A stretch of 64,000 bases of DNA from Bathynomus jamesi (taxonomy: Eukaryota; Arthropoda; Malacostraca; Isopoda; Cirolanidae): contig JAJOZX010001570.1 in the NCBI GenBank assembly GCA_023014485.1, positions 806,501-870,500 of the forward strand, in the 5' to 3' direction. Position 1 is the stretch's first letter. Every line of letters begins with the position of its first letter. This document shows, piece by piece, positions 1 through 11,269 of this stretch. Under the pieces are notes generated by a model that was not told where the DNA came from, ran no database searches, and saw only the letters and a list, made by a program, of their open reading frames with translations. A program made the position numbers and the translations under genes.

Positions 1-1040
1 TGACATCATTTGCAGTTAGTTTTTCTAATTCAGCTCCTACAAACATAAGTTTGGCATTCTGATGAATTGTACACACACATACTGAGTGAGTTCCTGTTGC
101 TCCAGCAATAACATACTGCTTTGGATGCAATTCTGCAAATTTACTGAATCCCACCTTAACCAAAGGATTTCTTTCTTTGAAAATATGATAGGCTTCTTTT
201 AAATTGCAAAGTAAAAGATACTTTTGCAAATGTATCCTTCCTCTTTCATTGTCAATGATACTACAATGGTCTTTCTTTCCTGGCATTGTTCTACTGATGT
301 CTTCTGAAAGATAAAATGCTTTAATAGCGTCAACAGTATCCTGTTTAATTCTTTTCCCACCCTTTGGATTTGGGTCTGAAAGGACACCTTTTTCTTCAAC
401 TATTTTTTTAGCAATAGATGCTGTATGCCTTGTTGTGTTAAATTCTGAAGCAATTTTCCTAATGCTCCAACTTTTGGGCAATACAGTGAGGATTTTTATT
501 TTATCACTTCTTTTAGTATTTTCATTTTTGAATTTTTCCTTGGGTTGATTTATTATTTCTAAACAGTCTACATCTCCAGATGGCTCCTTAAATTGTGAGT
601 CAGAAATCTCTCTTCCTGCAACTGTTTCCATTCTCTTCTTAACTGTCTCTGTCACCTTGCTTAGTTTTTTAGCTCCATATGACTTTTGCTCTACAAGCTT
701 TCTCTTTTTTATGGGTGATTCACCAATTGAAACAAAAGAAGCATTCAAAGTACACATCTCATGGTTTTGCTCTGAAGTTGATGCATCACTATTGTCAACA
801 TTTTCAATTTTCTCAAGATCTTCAGGTGGTTCACTACTACAAGAAGAATCATCATTTATGTCTGAATTCAAAGTGCCTATTCCTTTCTCAGGCAAGGACT
901 CAAGATGTTCTCTACACTGCTTACAAAGTCTGTGATGTAGTGTTAAGTGTAGATCGGGAAACTTATTTACAAGTTCCTGTGGTACAATTCTCAAACTCTT
1001 CTTTCGACACTGACCTTTGTGACGCAGCAAAGGATCAGCA
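1..1040 (-). CDS. Sola-like transposase, N-terminal part (3' end outside window)
   Basis: Reading leftward, one frame stays open from about 1040 to the window edge, roughly 340 codons. It begins with a Cys/His cluster (CADPLLRHKGQC, then LCKQC), followed by an acidic Ser-rich linker, a basic stretch (KKRKLVEQK), a helix-turn-helix-like segment (SWSIRKIASEFNTTRHTAS), and the conserved block GTHSVCVCTIHQN. That block also occurs in the transposase at 41.3-44.2 kb (GTHSVCVCTYHQN), so the two are paralogues. The start is uncertain: stops lie just upstream in this frame and a CAG acceptor-like site lies further out near 1093, so a preceding exon is likely. It is better preserved than the 41-kb copy. 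The catalytic region is not in the window. Confidence 0.6.
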
Positions 1041-1927
1041 CACTTGTTTCAGTTTTAAATGTTCCATGTTTGTACTCTGAAATCACAAAAGCACAAAGAA
1101 AATCCTGAAAAGAAAACAATGAACAATTAATGAATTATTAAATAAATTTTTATACATGTATTTAGTAAAAATAAATTAACTTTAACTTGAAGTCAGGAGT
1201 CAACTCTGTAAAGTTGACAGTACTTATATACTAGTTGGGTCTTTGGATCAGCGCTACTCCAGTAGATTTGGGGCTGTCGAGGGGTTTAACCCTGGTTGTC
1301 TTTTAAAAGACTTCTTTTGGCACAGGTCACAAAAAGGTTTTGAACTAATAATGTTAAGTTGAACTAAGTCTTCACTGACACTATATCAGAACAGAACTTT
1401 TAAATAAATGAACTGACAAAAAAAATCTAAAATTGAAGAATGATGCCAACTTCATTTATTTTTTATACATTGAACTAGTTATCAGCCACTTACAGCTTCT
1501 TGGGATTTTGTTGTACATGACTCAAGGTATTAATGTAAAAAAATTGAATTTTTTAGGAGAAGGTATTTTTTTTTATTCAAGGTCAAAGGTCAACTTTTGA
1601 AGGGATTTTTTTATTTTTCACAGTAGAGATATTTAACAAGAGACAATAAACAAGGGGCTACTAAAGAGCTTTAAAATGAGACCAAAATCAATGCTCTAGC
1701 TTTAATAGTGTTTTAGTTACACCATTTTGAAAATAGTCATTTAACGCAAAAAGGTCAAAATGTCACAACTGTGACCTTGTATCTCAGTAACCAAAGGTCA
1801 GTCAGCTCTAATAATTTGGGAATTTAAGTTTGGCATGTATATCTGCTATTGTGCCAAGTATGAGCAAAATTGAAAGGGGTGAGTGCAAAAAGTGCCATTT
1901 TGTGGCTGAGTTGACATGGAATGACCC
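1..1927 (-). mobile_element. Sola-like long-TIR DNA transposon, partial (runs off window start)
   Basis: The window opens inside a DNA transposon transcribed leftward; its 3' half lies outside. The visible end is near 1921-1927, reading TGGAATGACCC, whose complement GGGTCATTCCATGTCAAC matches the terminus of the element at 40682-44994 (GGGTCATTCTCTGTCAGA). About 0.9 kb of non-coding terminal sequence (about 1040-1927), rich in GGTCA motifs, lies between this end and the coding part, as in the other copy. A 4-bp target duplication is shown for the second copy. Long TIRs plus a 4-bp duplication recall the Sola superfamily (Sola2); that name is from memory and tentative. Confidence 0.6.
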
Positions 1928-2197
1928 CTCTTAGATATCATACACGGTGGTTTGCTGTTATTGCTCTTGTACCTACTTCATAGTTATTCTACTAGATGAA
2001 TACTACAGTTTAACTGTAAGTATGGATTATTGATTATTACAATTATTTATTATTATCATATTCTTCTGTCTAATTATGTTGTAATCTCGTGAAATATTTT
2101 TTAATTGAATTTTAGAACATCGAATGACTAAACTTTGAAACATCGTAATTGATATAAAATACTTAAATGTTTTTCTTTCTTTTCAGATATTCCTAAG
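1928..2197. other. AT-rich spacer with 3' splice site before the 2198 ORF
   Basis: No coding potential is visible. A pyrimidine-rich tract ending TTTTCTTTCTTTTCAG stops 11 bases before the ATG at 2198. The ORF therefore probably starts in the second exon of a spliced gene; I cannot locate the first exon. Confidence 0.4.
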
Positions 2198-2982
2198 ATG
2201 CCAAAATTGAAGACAAGAGGTCAGTCGTCATGCCACTTGAGCCTGTTAGTCAGTACAGGCAAGGAGCTTCCCGTATCAGAACTACCAACAGTGCGAGACA
2301 TGCTGAGACTAGGGTTACTCCTTTGTGAACAAAATACAAAGGATAGAAGGAACTACACAGAGAAAGAGCTCATAAGGGACATGATTCCCCCTCTTCTGCA
2401 TCAGTGGAAAAAAGCTAATGTGTTATTCAAACCACCTGTACTCAATCAGTATAGAACTATTGAGCTAAAATTAACAAAGCTGTGGCACAAAGCAGTTGAG
2501 ACATCACTTGGTAAAGGAAAACTAGCAAAGAAAAATAAATTTCTGCACACACTTGATACTCTTCTTGACATTTTTAATTGTCAGTGTCCCATAGAGTTGT
2601 GTTCTGAAGCCAAGGAAGTATGCAGATTGGTTTGGCAGATTATTCAGAAACCAAAAAACAGATTGTTATTGCTAAGAAAAAAGAGAAAATCTGAGAGAGG
2701 GAAGAAAAAGAAGAGTGAAGAAGCCACCCAAAGAGATGAAGAGCTCTATCAAGAGGTTTCTCACTTCTTTGAAAGCTCTTCAGATGAACAGAAAGAGGCA
2801 ACATCAGATGATAGCTCCAAAATGCCATCTGAACCTTCACCAAAGAGAATGAAATACAACAGTAAAGACATCTCAAACATTGCCCTTGCCAGTATTCACC
2901 ACCATACAGGGCTACGAGAGACTGCAGAGATTGCCACTGCTGCTTGGATAGATGCAGGCCTCATCAACTGAGAGGATACATC

Positions 2983-4130
2983 CAGAGATGGGCACCGTTA
3001 CTCAAAATTGGCGAGTGTTACCGTTACTCTCTTAAAATGACCCTGGCGATACTGATACATTGTTACTTTGAAAATATCTTAAGACGATACCGATACTCGT
3101 TACATTGGTAAATTCATATATCATAATTGTATATCATAATTAGAATATTAAAGCAAGTATAAAAAGTATGTAAAAACAAATGCAACTGTTTTTAAATAAA
3201 TGGAGGTTTATTTCTGAAAAAAAAAAATATTTGAATAACAGAAAATTAAACAGACGTAAACAGAAACATTTCAATAACAGCTGAAGTAAAATAAAAAACA
3301 TTTCCAAAAATATATTCTAGCTGAGAGGTATAGAATTAAATTTTAAATGTAGCTAGGAGCCTAGGGTTTCCTTTTAGCATTACTAATTTTTCGAACGTGT
3401 TGTCGGAAAGATTTCCTCTCTTAGGGGCATGAATATGTCCTGCATAGCTGAAGAGACGCTCAACAGGAGCCGAGGAAGGAAGTGGAGTATTGTACTTGAG
3501 GAAGAGCTTCTTAATTGAAGGATAGCCATCAAGTGACTGCAGCTGCAGTGCAGTGCTGTCATCATTGAAGTATTTCAACACTTCCATCTCTGATGCTGTG
3601 GTGTCTTCTTTCTTGACATCAGCAGGAGCATGACCATATTCAAAGAAATCGTCGCTACTGCTATAAGCACCATCATCTGTCTTAGCTGGCTCCTCAGGTG
3701 ATCTGTCACTGTCACTTTCATTTTTAATTGCTGATATCAGCATGTTTTGCACCATTTTTCTACATACCTCATTGTTTGTTCACTCGCTTATAGTGAGCCA
3801 CATGCACTTGAAGTGTGGATTTGTTAATGCAGCAATAATTGCAACATTGGCATCTCTGTCAAGTTCCAGGAATTTCTTGAATCGATTTCTGAATCCACTA
3901 CTTAATGCTTCTACTAATGGGTGGCCGCCAAAAGATGTATTTGTACTTTTCACACACAAAAAAACTATGTAACGAGTAGTGGAAATTCTCGTTACTTTTG
4001 ACAAAATTATTACGGGCATTACCGTTACGTCGTTACATTAGAAATCTTGCTAAGGCGATACCGATACTTGTTACAAAAGTAACGCCCGTTACTTAAGCTG
4101 TTACATGTACCGCGGTACTGCCCATCTCTG
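2983..4130 (-). mobile_element. hAT element, internally deleted, 8-bp TSD
   Basis: The ends are matching inverted repeats: CAGAGATGGGCACC at 2983 and GTACTGCCCATCTCTG ending at 4130. The flanking 8-bp duplication GATACATC (2975-2982 and 4131-4138) is exact, which is diagnostic for hAT. Subterminal sequence is full of GTTAC and CGATAC motifs in both orientations, the usual arrangement of hAT transposase-binding sites. The element is 1148 bp and keeps only the 3' part of a transposase on the minus strand. It inserted into the gene starting at 2198. Confidence 0.9.
3336..4019 (-). pseudogene. hAT transposase C-terminal fragment with dimerisation domain
   Basis: Two leftward ORFs in the same frame (4019-3780 and 3755-3336) are separated by one stop near 3778. 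The first resembles the region before the hAT dimerisation domain (TNPHFKCMWL). The second has an acidic linker and then LPSSAPVERLFSYAG, the hallmark of the hATC domain, followed by KRGNLSDNTFEKLVML. The BED zinc finger and the catalytic first Asp region are absent, so this fragment cannot catalyse transposition. The intact relative at 11.0-13.6 kb has the closely similar LPSSAPVERLFSIAG, suggesting the same hAT lineage. Confidence 0.85.
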
Positions 4131-5364
4131 GATACATCCTTAATGATAGATCATAATAAGATAAGAAGAGCACAAGAAAAAATAATGAAGGAAATATCTG
4201 ATCAGCATGAAAAAGATTTGGAGGAAGGTCTCTCTCGCCTTTTGTTTGATGGAAGAAGAGATGACACAAAAGTTCTCCTAGAGGTAGAGGGAATGGACAG
4301 AAAGTTTCCCAGTCTCATCAAAGAAGAACACTACTCTGTGTGTTCCGAACCTGGTGGCTGCTATTTGTTTCACTTTGTTCCTGAAGCAGAAGTAGAAGGC
4401 AAGAAACATGCAGTGGCAATTGCTGATCAAATAATATGTTGGCTTCAAGAAAGAAGACTTGACGGTTCACTGCAGGCCATTGGTGGAGACTCAACTGCGG
4501 TGAACACTGGATGACAGGGCGGTGTTATGACGCATTTAGAGAGAAAACTTGGAAGAAGGCTTGTTTGGATTGTATGTGATTTGTACACAGGGGAACTACC
4601 TCTTCGTCGTCTCATCCAGGAACTTGATGGTCCTACAAAGAGCAACAAGAAGTTGCCCCCTTGGCAACATGCTAGATGAAGCAACGGAATTAGAAATAAA
4701 TACAAAATTTCCAAAGGTCGAAGTAGGCCCTCCCCTTCCAGTGTTGTCTGAAGAAGTTATCAAAGACCTCAGCATGGATCAATCTTACGCTTATCGTATT
4801 GTTCAAGCAATCAGATCAGGAGAGTTGCCTCAAAATCTGGCTCTCTTGGAGATTGGACCCGTAAGTCACAGTCGTTGGTTAACTACAGCGATTTGTTTCT
4901 GCAGGATTTGGGTTTCCAAACATGCACTGAAGGGCAAAATGCTACAGAATTTGATGATTGTTGAATTTATTATTGGGTTTTATCTTCCTCACTGGTTCAA
5001 TGTAAAACTTAATCCAATGTGGATGGAGGGGCCCAACCACATCTTGTTTCAATTACAGCTACTGAGAACCCAAAGGAAAGTAGTGGTGGACATCGTGTTA
5101 CCTGTGGTGAGAAGGTCCTCTTGGTATGCTAGGCCAGAGGCAGTTTTGCAAGCAATACTCTGCAGCCAATGTAGCAAAGAGTGAACTGAGGCTGTGGAAA
5201 TCATTCTAAAGCTTTGAGGAACATCACTAGATGATGACCAGCTGGGAGACTGCTCTGTTCAGACAAGGAAGGTACCTCCGATAAGTGTCAATGCCATGAA
5301 ATTGTCAGAATTAGTTAACTTGAGTTCGGAAGTTTTGGAGCCACCACTGACAACATGTATAACA

Positions 5365-8321
5365 TACATACGTAAAAGCATTAGCTACACTGATGCTACC
5401 CAAAACATTACAAACACAATCCAAGCAGATAACACGATAGAAATACAGGCAGTTAACATTAAAACACGCGCAAAACACAACACCACACTAATCAACATTT
5501 ACATCCCACCAGATAGTTCACCTCAGGTGCCAGCCAATTACAATCCACAGTTACACAATCTTGCCTCTCTCACTAATGTCATCTTAGGAGGAGACTTCAA
5601 CGCCAAAGACACTAGTTGGTACCTGCACAACCAAAACAACACCAGAGGCGCCAACATAGCCACACACTAAACAGCCTCTTCATTCTTAACAATACAGAAG
5701 AACATACACACATACCACATCAAGCAGGATACTCAAACTCCTCCCCAGACATAACGTTCTGTTCCCCCTCACTAGCAACACATACACAATGGAGAACAGA
5801 AAAACAACTGTCATCAGACCACCTGCCCATCATCATTACAACACATTCTACACTCTGCCCCAACAGCCTTAGGCACACTTACAGAAATTACAAGAAAGCT
5901 GATTGGGAACAGTTCAAAATACAGACTGAGGAACAATTCACCACATTAAACAGCACACCCATCATAAACATCGATACAACACTCAAGACATTTAATCAGA
6001 TTATCAATAATGCAAACAAATACATACCCAAGGGCAACATTAGGAAATACAACCCAAATTACACTAGAGAAATAGCCCACCTCATAAGGCAACGTAACAA
6101 CCTCAAATATAACACACAAACACCACACACAGAAGCCATAAAACAGCAGATACAACAGCTCAACACAGAAATAAACAACAAACTCAAAGAAAAACAAACA
6201 GAAACATTCAGGGAATTCATAACAACACTAAACCACTCCACAGATACATACAGGCTATACAAGACTATAAACAGCATTACCCACTCTAACAGCGGCATTC
6301 ACACCTCACACGCGGCTATCTGTCGCAGCCAAAATAATATCCCAACATACACACACAAGCTAACATTCTAGTTAATCACTATGCAAAGATAAGTCACTTA
6401 AACAGAGACAACAACCAGAAACATGCAGACAGACAAACAGCCAGACACAAGAAAACCTACAGACTCGACATGACCATTACACCCTTCAATACAGACCAGA
6501 CCACCAAGATCATCAAAAACATTAAGAATTCGAAGGCTACTGGACCAGACAACATATCTAACATACACCTTAAACACTTGGGCCCACAAGGAATATTAGC
6601 TCTCACAAATATCAGCACATATTCATACCAACACTGTATTATTCCTGACATATGGAAACAAGGTAAAATTATTACACTACTCAACCAAACAAAAATCCAA
6701 CAGAACCAGCTTCCTATAGACCCATTACTTTACTATGCACACCTTCCAAAGTAACAGAAAGACTAATCTTACAAATCACCAACCCACACATACCACTATC
6801 GCCTACTCAACATGGATTCAGACCTCACCACTCAACCACGACATTACTCACTAACCTCACGCAGCACATCATGGATGGCATCAACTCCAGAAGACCAGCT
6901 CAACGTACACTATTAGCAACAATAGACATTAGTAAAGCATTTGATGCTATCCTATGCTTCCCTCTCATAAACAAAATACTCAACACAAACATGCACAATA
7001 ACACCAAAAGGTGGCTGAGCAACTATCTCTCAGGAAGATACTCACATGTCACATTTAATGGCAAGTCATCCAAAAACAAGCTTTTTCCGAACGGGGTCCC
7101 TCAAGGCTCTGTTCTCTCACCAACACTCTTCAACTTATACATGCATGACATTCCAACACCCATAGATAACAAGCTTACCTTATCATCATATGCAGATGAT
7201 ATCACTCTAACATCCACCCACAACAACATCGTCACCGCTACAAATAACCTACAAACATACATAAACAGTATACAAGACTGGCTCACACACAATAGACTCA
7301 AAGTAGCGCCCACAAAATCAACCATCACCTTGCTTACAAGCAACACAAAAGAACACCAGGTAATTCCACAGCTTACACTAAACAACATCAACATTCCACA
7401 CACTCACAGAACCAAAATACTTGGTGTCACATACAACACATCATTATCTTTTGCAAACCACATTCAGGATATTAAAACCAAATGTACGTCAAGACTTAAC
7501 ACGCTTAGGGTACTAACAGGCACAAACTTTGGACACCAGCAGGAAACAACATCACTCATATACAAACAATATATTCGCTCAGTTATGGACTATGCTAGCC
7601 CATGCTGGGCACCCATTATCTCAAACACACACATAAACACCTTACAAACAATACAAAACAACGCACTTCGTATCATTACAGGATGCACTCAAACAACACC
7701 AATAGAACACCTGCACACAGAAACAAAAATACTAAAAGTTAGGGAACATTTAGACATGAGGGGAACACAATTCATGGCAGCAGCGACAACTAACCCACAA
7801 CACCCTTGCCACTACATGTACAATCATGCACCAACACCTCGCACCATTAAGGTAACACCAGAGAGATATTATAACGAAATACTCCATTCCATACCACGCC
7901 CCACAGACATCACACAGTACAGAAACACACACACACACATCTAACCCACAAAGCACTGACACGACTCGGTCCGAATGCGGTCCTAGGTGCGAAGCCGCCA
8001 CCCATTAACAGGTCAGAGATCAGCCTGAGCAGATCGGATCGAGTTAACTTAGCACGATTCCGATGTGGACATCACCCAAACTTACGGACATATAAACACA
8101 GACTAGACAACTCCATAGACGACACCTGCCACCTGTGCCAAGACACACCACAAACAATTGAACACATTATGACGGACTGTACCGCTCTAGCACAACAACG
8201 AACACAACACAACATCACTAGTGCGCTGAACTTCTGGTCCACTCCGGAGAGGGCGATCGGTTACCTGCGTGCCGCCGGCTTGCTCGATCAGGGTGGGATG
8301 ATCGGCTAAACAACAACAACA
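5365..8321 (+). mobile_element. Non-LTR retrotransposon, 5'-truncated, (AAC)n tail, 15-bp TSD
   Basis: A 15-bp direct repeat ACAACATGTATAACA (5350-5364 and 8322-8336) brackets the element, and the 3' end is a short AAC repeat. The strand is strikingly poor in G and rich in ACA, unlike both flanks. Coding pieces for endonuclease, reverse transcriptase and a C-terminal zinc-knuckle are present; the 5' part is missing. It sits inside the gene starting at 2198. The clade is uncertain: the RT and the absence of RNase H fit the Jockey-like group. Confidence 0.88.
5437..8310 (+). pseudogene. LINE ORF2: endonuclease + reverse transcriptase + Cys/His knuckle, frameshifted
   Basis: The domain order is that of a LINE pol. 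The endonuclease core shows INIYIPP and ILGGDFNAKDTSW (about 5500-5630); after a frameshift near 5667 it continues with SPDITFCSP and SSDHLPI. The connector runs to 6371, followed by a second shift. RT begins with NSKATGPDNI (about 6510). A third shift lies near 6715, then come IDISKAFDA, GVPQGSVLSPTLF and the catalytic SYADDITL (about 7180). Past the stop at 7944 another frame encodes the C-terminal segment LARFRCGHHPNL and a CHLC...H...C knuckle, ending at 8310. Catalytic motifs remain, but four frame breaks make it inactive. Confidence 0.85.
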
Positions 8322-8570
8322 ACAACATGTATAACAAACAAAGATTTAACACAACTTAAAGAGGCCCCAATGCAAGTGCCAAAGTGGTCTACTCACACTC
8401 AGAGTGTGGAGAGATGTGTGAAAATGGTCACAGAAGCAGCTAGTCAAGTTCAGTCACAAGAGGCGAGAAGGCTATATCAAAGCGCAAGTAGCAAGCCGAA
8501 TGCTGATGTCAAGGAACCGCAGCAAAAAGGACATGACTGCATTGGTTACTTTCAAATAAAGACTGAATGA

Positions 8571-8813
8571 TCTCTTATTGCCACTTTAAATGTTGATAGG
8601 ATGTTTGCACACATTTGTTATTTTGTTACGAATTTACGGAAAAATGGAATTTTTTAATTAAAATTGATGTAGGTAGGAGTTATTTTTTATTGTTTTTGAA
8701 GCAAGGATATTATTTAGTATGCCAAATGATTACATTAAATTACTACCAAATCACATGATTTTTAATTTAGTCATTTCACCCCCAAAATTGACACACCCTA
8801 ACATGGTATATGC
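8571..8813. other. Non-coding remainder of the host element
   Basis: AT-rich 3' flank of the gene ending at 8570. It contains no ORF, repeat or RNA gene I can support. The LINE fragment at 8814 begins abruptly after ATATGCAGT. Confidence 0.4.
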
Positions 8814-9905
8814 AGTCAGGTAGCTAACTGGTTAGAGGAATGGCTTTGTGCTAGGAGACAGAGGGTCGTTGTTAATGGTAGTGAATTGGGGTGGTTGGAT
8901 GTAGGTAGCGGTGTCTCACAGGGTTCAGTGTTAGGCCCTTTGCTATTTGTAATCTACATTAACGACATAGATGTAGGATTGACTAGTAACATATCAAAAT
9001 TTGTGGCTGATACTAAAATAGGTGGTAGGGTTGTTAATGAGGATGATAGAATTAGGCTCCAAGATGATGTAAATAGGATTATAGAGTGGATGGTTAAGTG
9101 GCAGCTGCAATTTAACATAGACAAATGTAAAGTTTTGCATATAGGTTCTCGTAACAATAATTACACGTACACGATGGATGATAGAGAGTTAGCAAGCATT
9201 GACGAGGAAGTAGATTTAGGCATACGAGTATCTAAGGATTTAAAAGTTAGGAACCAGTGCCTGGAGTCTTGCGCAAAAGCTAATAGGATGTTAGGCTTCG
9301 TAGCGCATAATTTCAAATTTAAATCAAAGGATATTATATTGCCCCTTTACAAGTCCCTAGTCAGGCCTCATTTAGAATATGCCATTCAGTTTTGGTGCCT
9401 ATATTTGCGTGAGGATATTGATAGGTTAGAAAGGGTTCAGCGTCGTGCCATGAAACTAATTCCATCATTGCACAACAAGCCTTATGAAAATAGGATTAAA
9501 GAGTTAGACTTGCATTCACTCAAAACTAGGAGATTAAGGGGGGAGCTTATTGAAGTTTTCAAAATCATTAATAACATCGATAACTTAAATTTTGACAAAC
9601 TGTTCACTTTTGATAATAGCAATACTCGTAATAATGGATTTAAGTTGTGTGGCAGACGTTTCATTACTAATATTGCTAAAAACTTCATTACGTTTAAAGT
9701 AATTGATAAATGGAATAATCTTCCCACACCTGTCATGAACTCTACCAGCGTTAATATGTTTAAGAACTGTTTAGATAGGCATTTTAAAAGTATTAACATT
9801 GTTTAAAATAAAAAAAAACAATTAGACCATAGGAGCTCTGGTGGTGGTGGTTGAGGATGAGTCTGTTGACAATGCCAGCAAAAAAAAAAAAAAAAAAAAA
9901 AAAAA
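8814..9905 (+). mobile_element. CR1/L2-type LINE, severely 5'-truncated copy
   Basis: The sequence aligns base for base with the LINE at 35.6-39.2 kb, starting at the position equivalent to about 38085 (TCAGGTAGCTAACTGGTTAG) and running through the 3' UTR (GGAGCTCTGGTGGTGGT) to an A-run near 9880-9905. It is roughly one third of the parent element. The 5' truncation is typical of incomplete target-primed reverse transcription. After the A-run the sequence enters the foldback at 9906, as the longer copy also does. Confidence 0.9.
8816..9806 (+). pseudogene. CR1/L2 reverse transcriptase, C-terminal half
   Basis: One frame stays open to 9806. It contains GSVLGPLLFVIYINDID, then SKFVADTKIGG where the YADD-type box should read F-A-D-D: here one Asp is replaced and a Val inserted, so the catalytic pair is broken. 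Downstream are KCKVLHIGSRNN, the LPLYKSLVRPHLEYAIQFW thumb segment and a C-terminus ending FKSINIV. The upstream RT fingers, the endonuclease and ORF1 are absent. This copy keeps the natural C-terminus that the 39-kb copy has lost to a frameshift. Confidence 0.88.
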
Positions 9906-10550
9906 TTGAATGTAGATGTAGCTCATAGCGTAAACTAACCCACTTTTTGTTTAACTTTACCTATTTCTTTTTTTTTTTCTTGTTCTCTCCTTGCATGTCT
10001 GTAACTCTCTTTACTTGCATGTTATGACATTGAGTTAAGATTGCATGGTTTGTAGGCATTCTTATTTTACTTTTCATCTTTCACCCCTCTCCTATTCTCT
10101 CTGACTATTTTTCCGACTTGCTGGCGGATGATGATGGTGAGTCTTTTTTCTCTTTTTCTGAATGAATTTTAACCCATGAGTGATTGGTGTTGCTACTTAC
10201 TTAACCCCCCTATTCTTTCCTTTCTCTCGGGCTAACCTTAGAGTGGATCTTAGGGTCTTTGTTAGCCTTAGCTTCTGTAGATCTGTAGATCTGCCAGCCA
10301 CTGCCAACAAGATGGAAAAATAGTTGAAGAGAATAGGAAAGGGGTGAAAGATGAAAAGAAGTAAAGTAAAATAAGAACACTTACAAACCATGCAAACAGT
10401 CTTAACTCAAACACTGTCATACCATGCAAACTACAGACATGCAAGAAAAGAGAGGATAAGAAAAAAAAAAAAAGTAGGAAGAGTATAACAAAAAGTGGGT
10501 TAGTTTACACTATGAGCTACATCTACATTTGTGTTAGTCTAATATTTTTT
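9906..10550. repeat. Foldback element (about 270-bp arms)
   Basis: The left arm from 9906 (GAATGTAGATGTAGCTCATA onward) returns as reverse complement up to about 10545 (CTATGAGCTACATCTACATT). A unique centre at about 10140-10310 includes CTCTCGGGCTAACCTTAGAG. Both outer ends carry an A/T run: the LINE tail on the left and T-rich sequence on the right. The left arm plus centre occur again at 39205-39645. It has no coding capacity. It may be a foldback-type DNA element or an inverted duplication; I cannot see a clear TSD. Confidence 0.75.
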
Positions 10551-10835
10551 TTTTCTCATGACTTAATCTTTTATAAAGAAGAGAGAATGTATACAGAAAA
10601 TGAACATTGCAGAATTTAATCAGGTTTCATTAAGCTAAGTCTAAAAAAATTAAGTAATTTAAAAAAACAAAAACAATTTACCAATTATTTGGCAGAAAAA
10701 AAATAAAGCAAATAAAAAATTTATCCAAACTTGCATTATGCGATTTTGGTCTTTATGTAAAAATGAATATATTGTATGAATATAAATGTATACAAATATA
10801 AGTATTATATGAATATAAGGATTATATAAAGATAA

Positions 10836-10945
10836 GGATTTATAAATACAAGGATTATGTAAGCATAAGGATTTATAAATACAAGGATTATGTAAGCATA
10901 AGGATTTATAAATACAAGGATTATGTAAGCATAAGGATTATATAA
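10836..10945. repeat. Tandem repeat, 33-bp unit, about 3 copies
   Basis: The unit AAGGATTTATAAATACAAGG plus ATTATGTAAGCAT repeats about three times, with degenerate AAGGATTATATAAA neighbours on both sides. The surrounding 10.55-11.03 kb is AT-rich non-coding sequence upstream of the hAT gene. Confidence 0.8.
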
Positions 10946-11032
10946 ATATAAATATACAAATTATGTAAGAATTATACAAATGAATATAAGAATATAGGAA
11001 TTATTCATTGTTCATTTTTACATTTATAGACA

Positions 11033-11231
11033 ATGTCTTTGTGTACAATAGCATCAGAATTTTACCATAAAATTAGCGATGAAACTGAAACGGGAAAGTC
11101 TGTTGTCTACAAATGTAAGATGTGTCTACCCAAGACACAGTTAATCAAAGGTGGAAAATCATCTCTGAGCAATCTGAAAAAACATATGGAGGTAAGATTT
11201 GTTTGAAGAATAAAATATTTGTCTATCTATC

Positions 11232-11269
<38 letters not shown>

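Larger units (their letters stand above)
2198..8570 (+). pseudogene. Transposase-like gene ('cc8K15.2-like' family from memory), split by two nested insertions
   Basis: Coding pieces are 2198-2982, 4139-5364 and 8337-8570, separated by a hAT relic and a LINE, each with its own target duplication. The first piece (257 codons) ends in a Lys/Glu-rich tract and AAWIDAGLIN, then an in-frame TGA at 2969. Skipping the hAT relic keeps the frame into the second piece (MIDHNKIRRAQEKIM). The second piece has motifs I associate with an uncharacterised invertebrate family: GGDSTAVNTG, a GELPLRRLIQELDGPTKS-like segment and GPVSHSRWL. It has stops at about 4512 and 4676, a frameshift near 4680, and stops at 5182 and 5215. 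The third piece carries VPKWSTHTQSVERCVK and ends at 8570. I recall relatives labelled cc8K15.2-like; whether this is a transposase or a domesticated gene is unknown. It is not functional here. Confidence 0.55.

Noticed and set aside
679..1080. Plus-strand 133-codon ORF at the window start
   Set aside because: It lies opposite the open Sola-like frame and has no recognisable content.
1750..1920. Nuclear-receptor-type AGGTCA sites in the terminal repeats
   Set aside because: GGTCA words are part of the transposon TIR sequence and recur in the other copy; there is no evidence of regulatory use.
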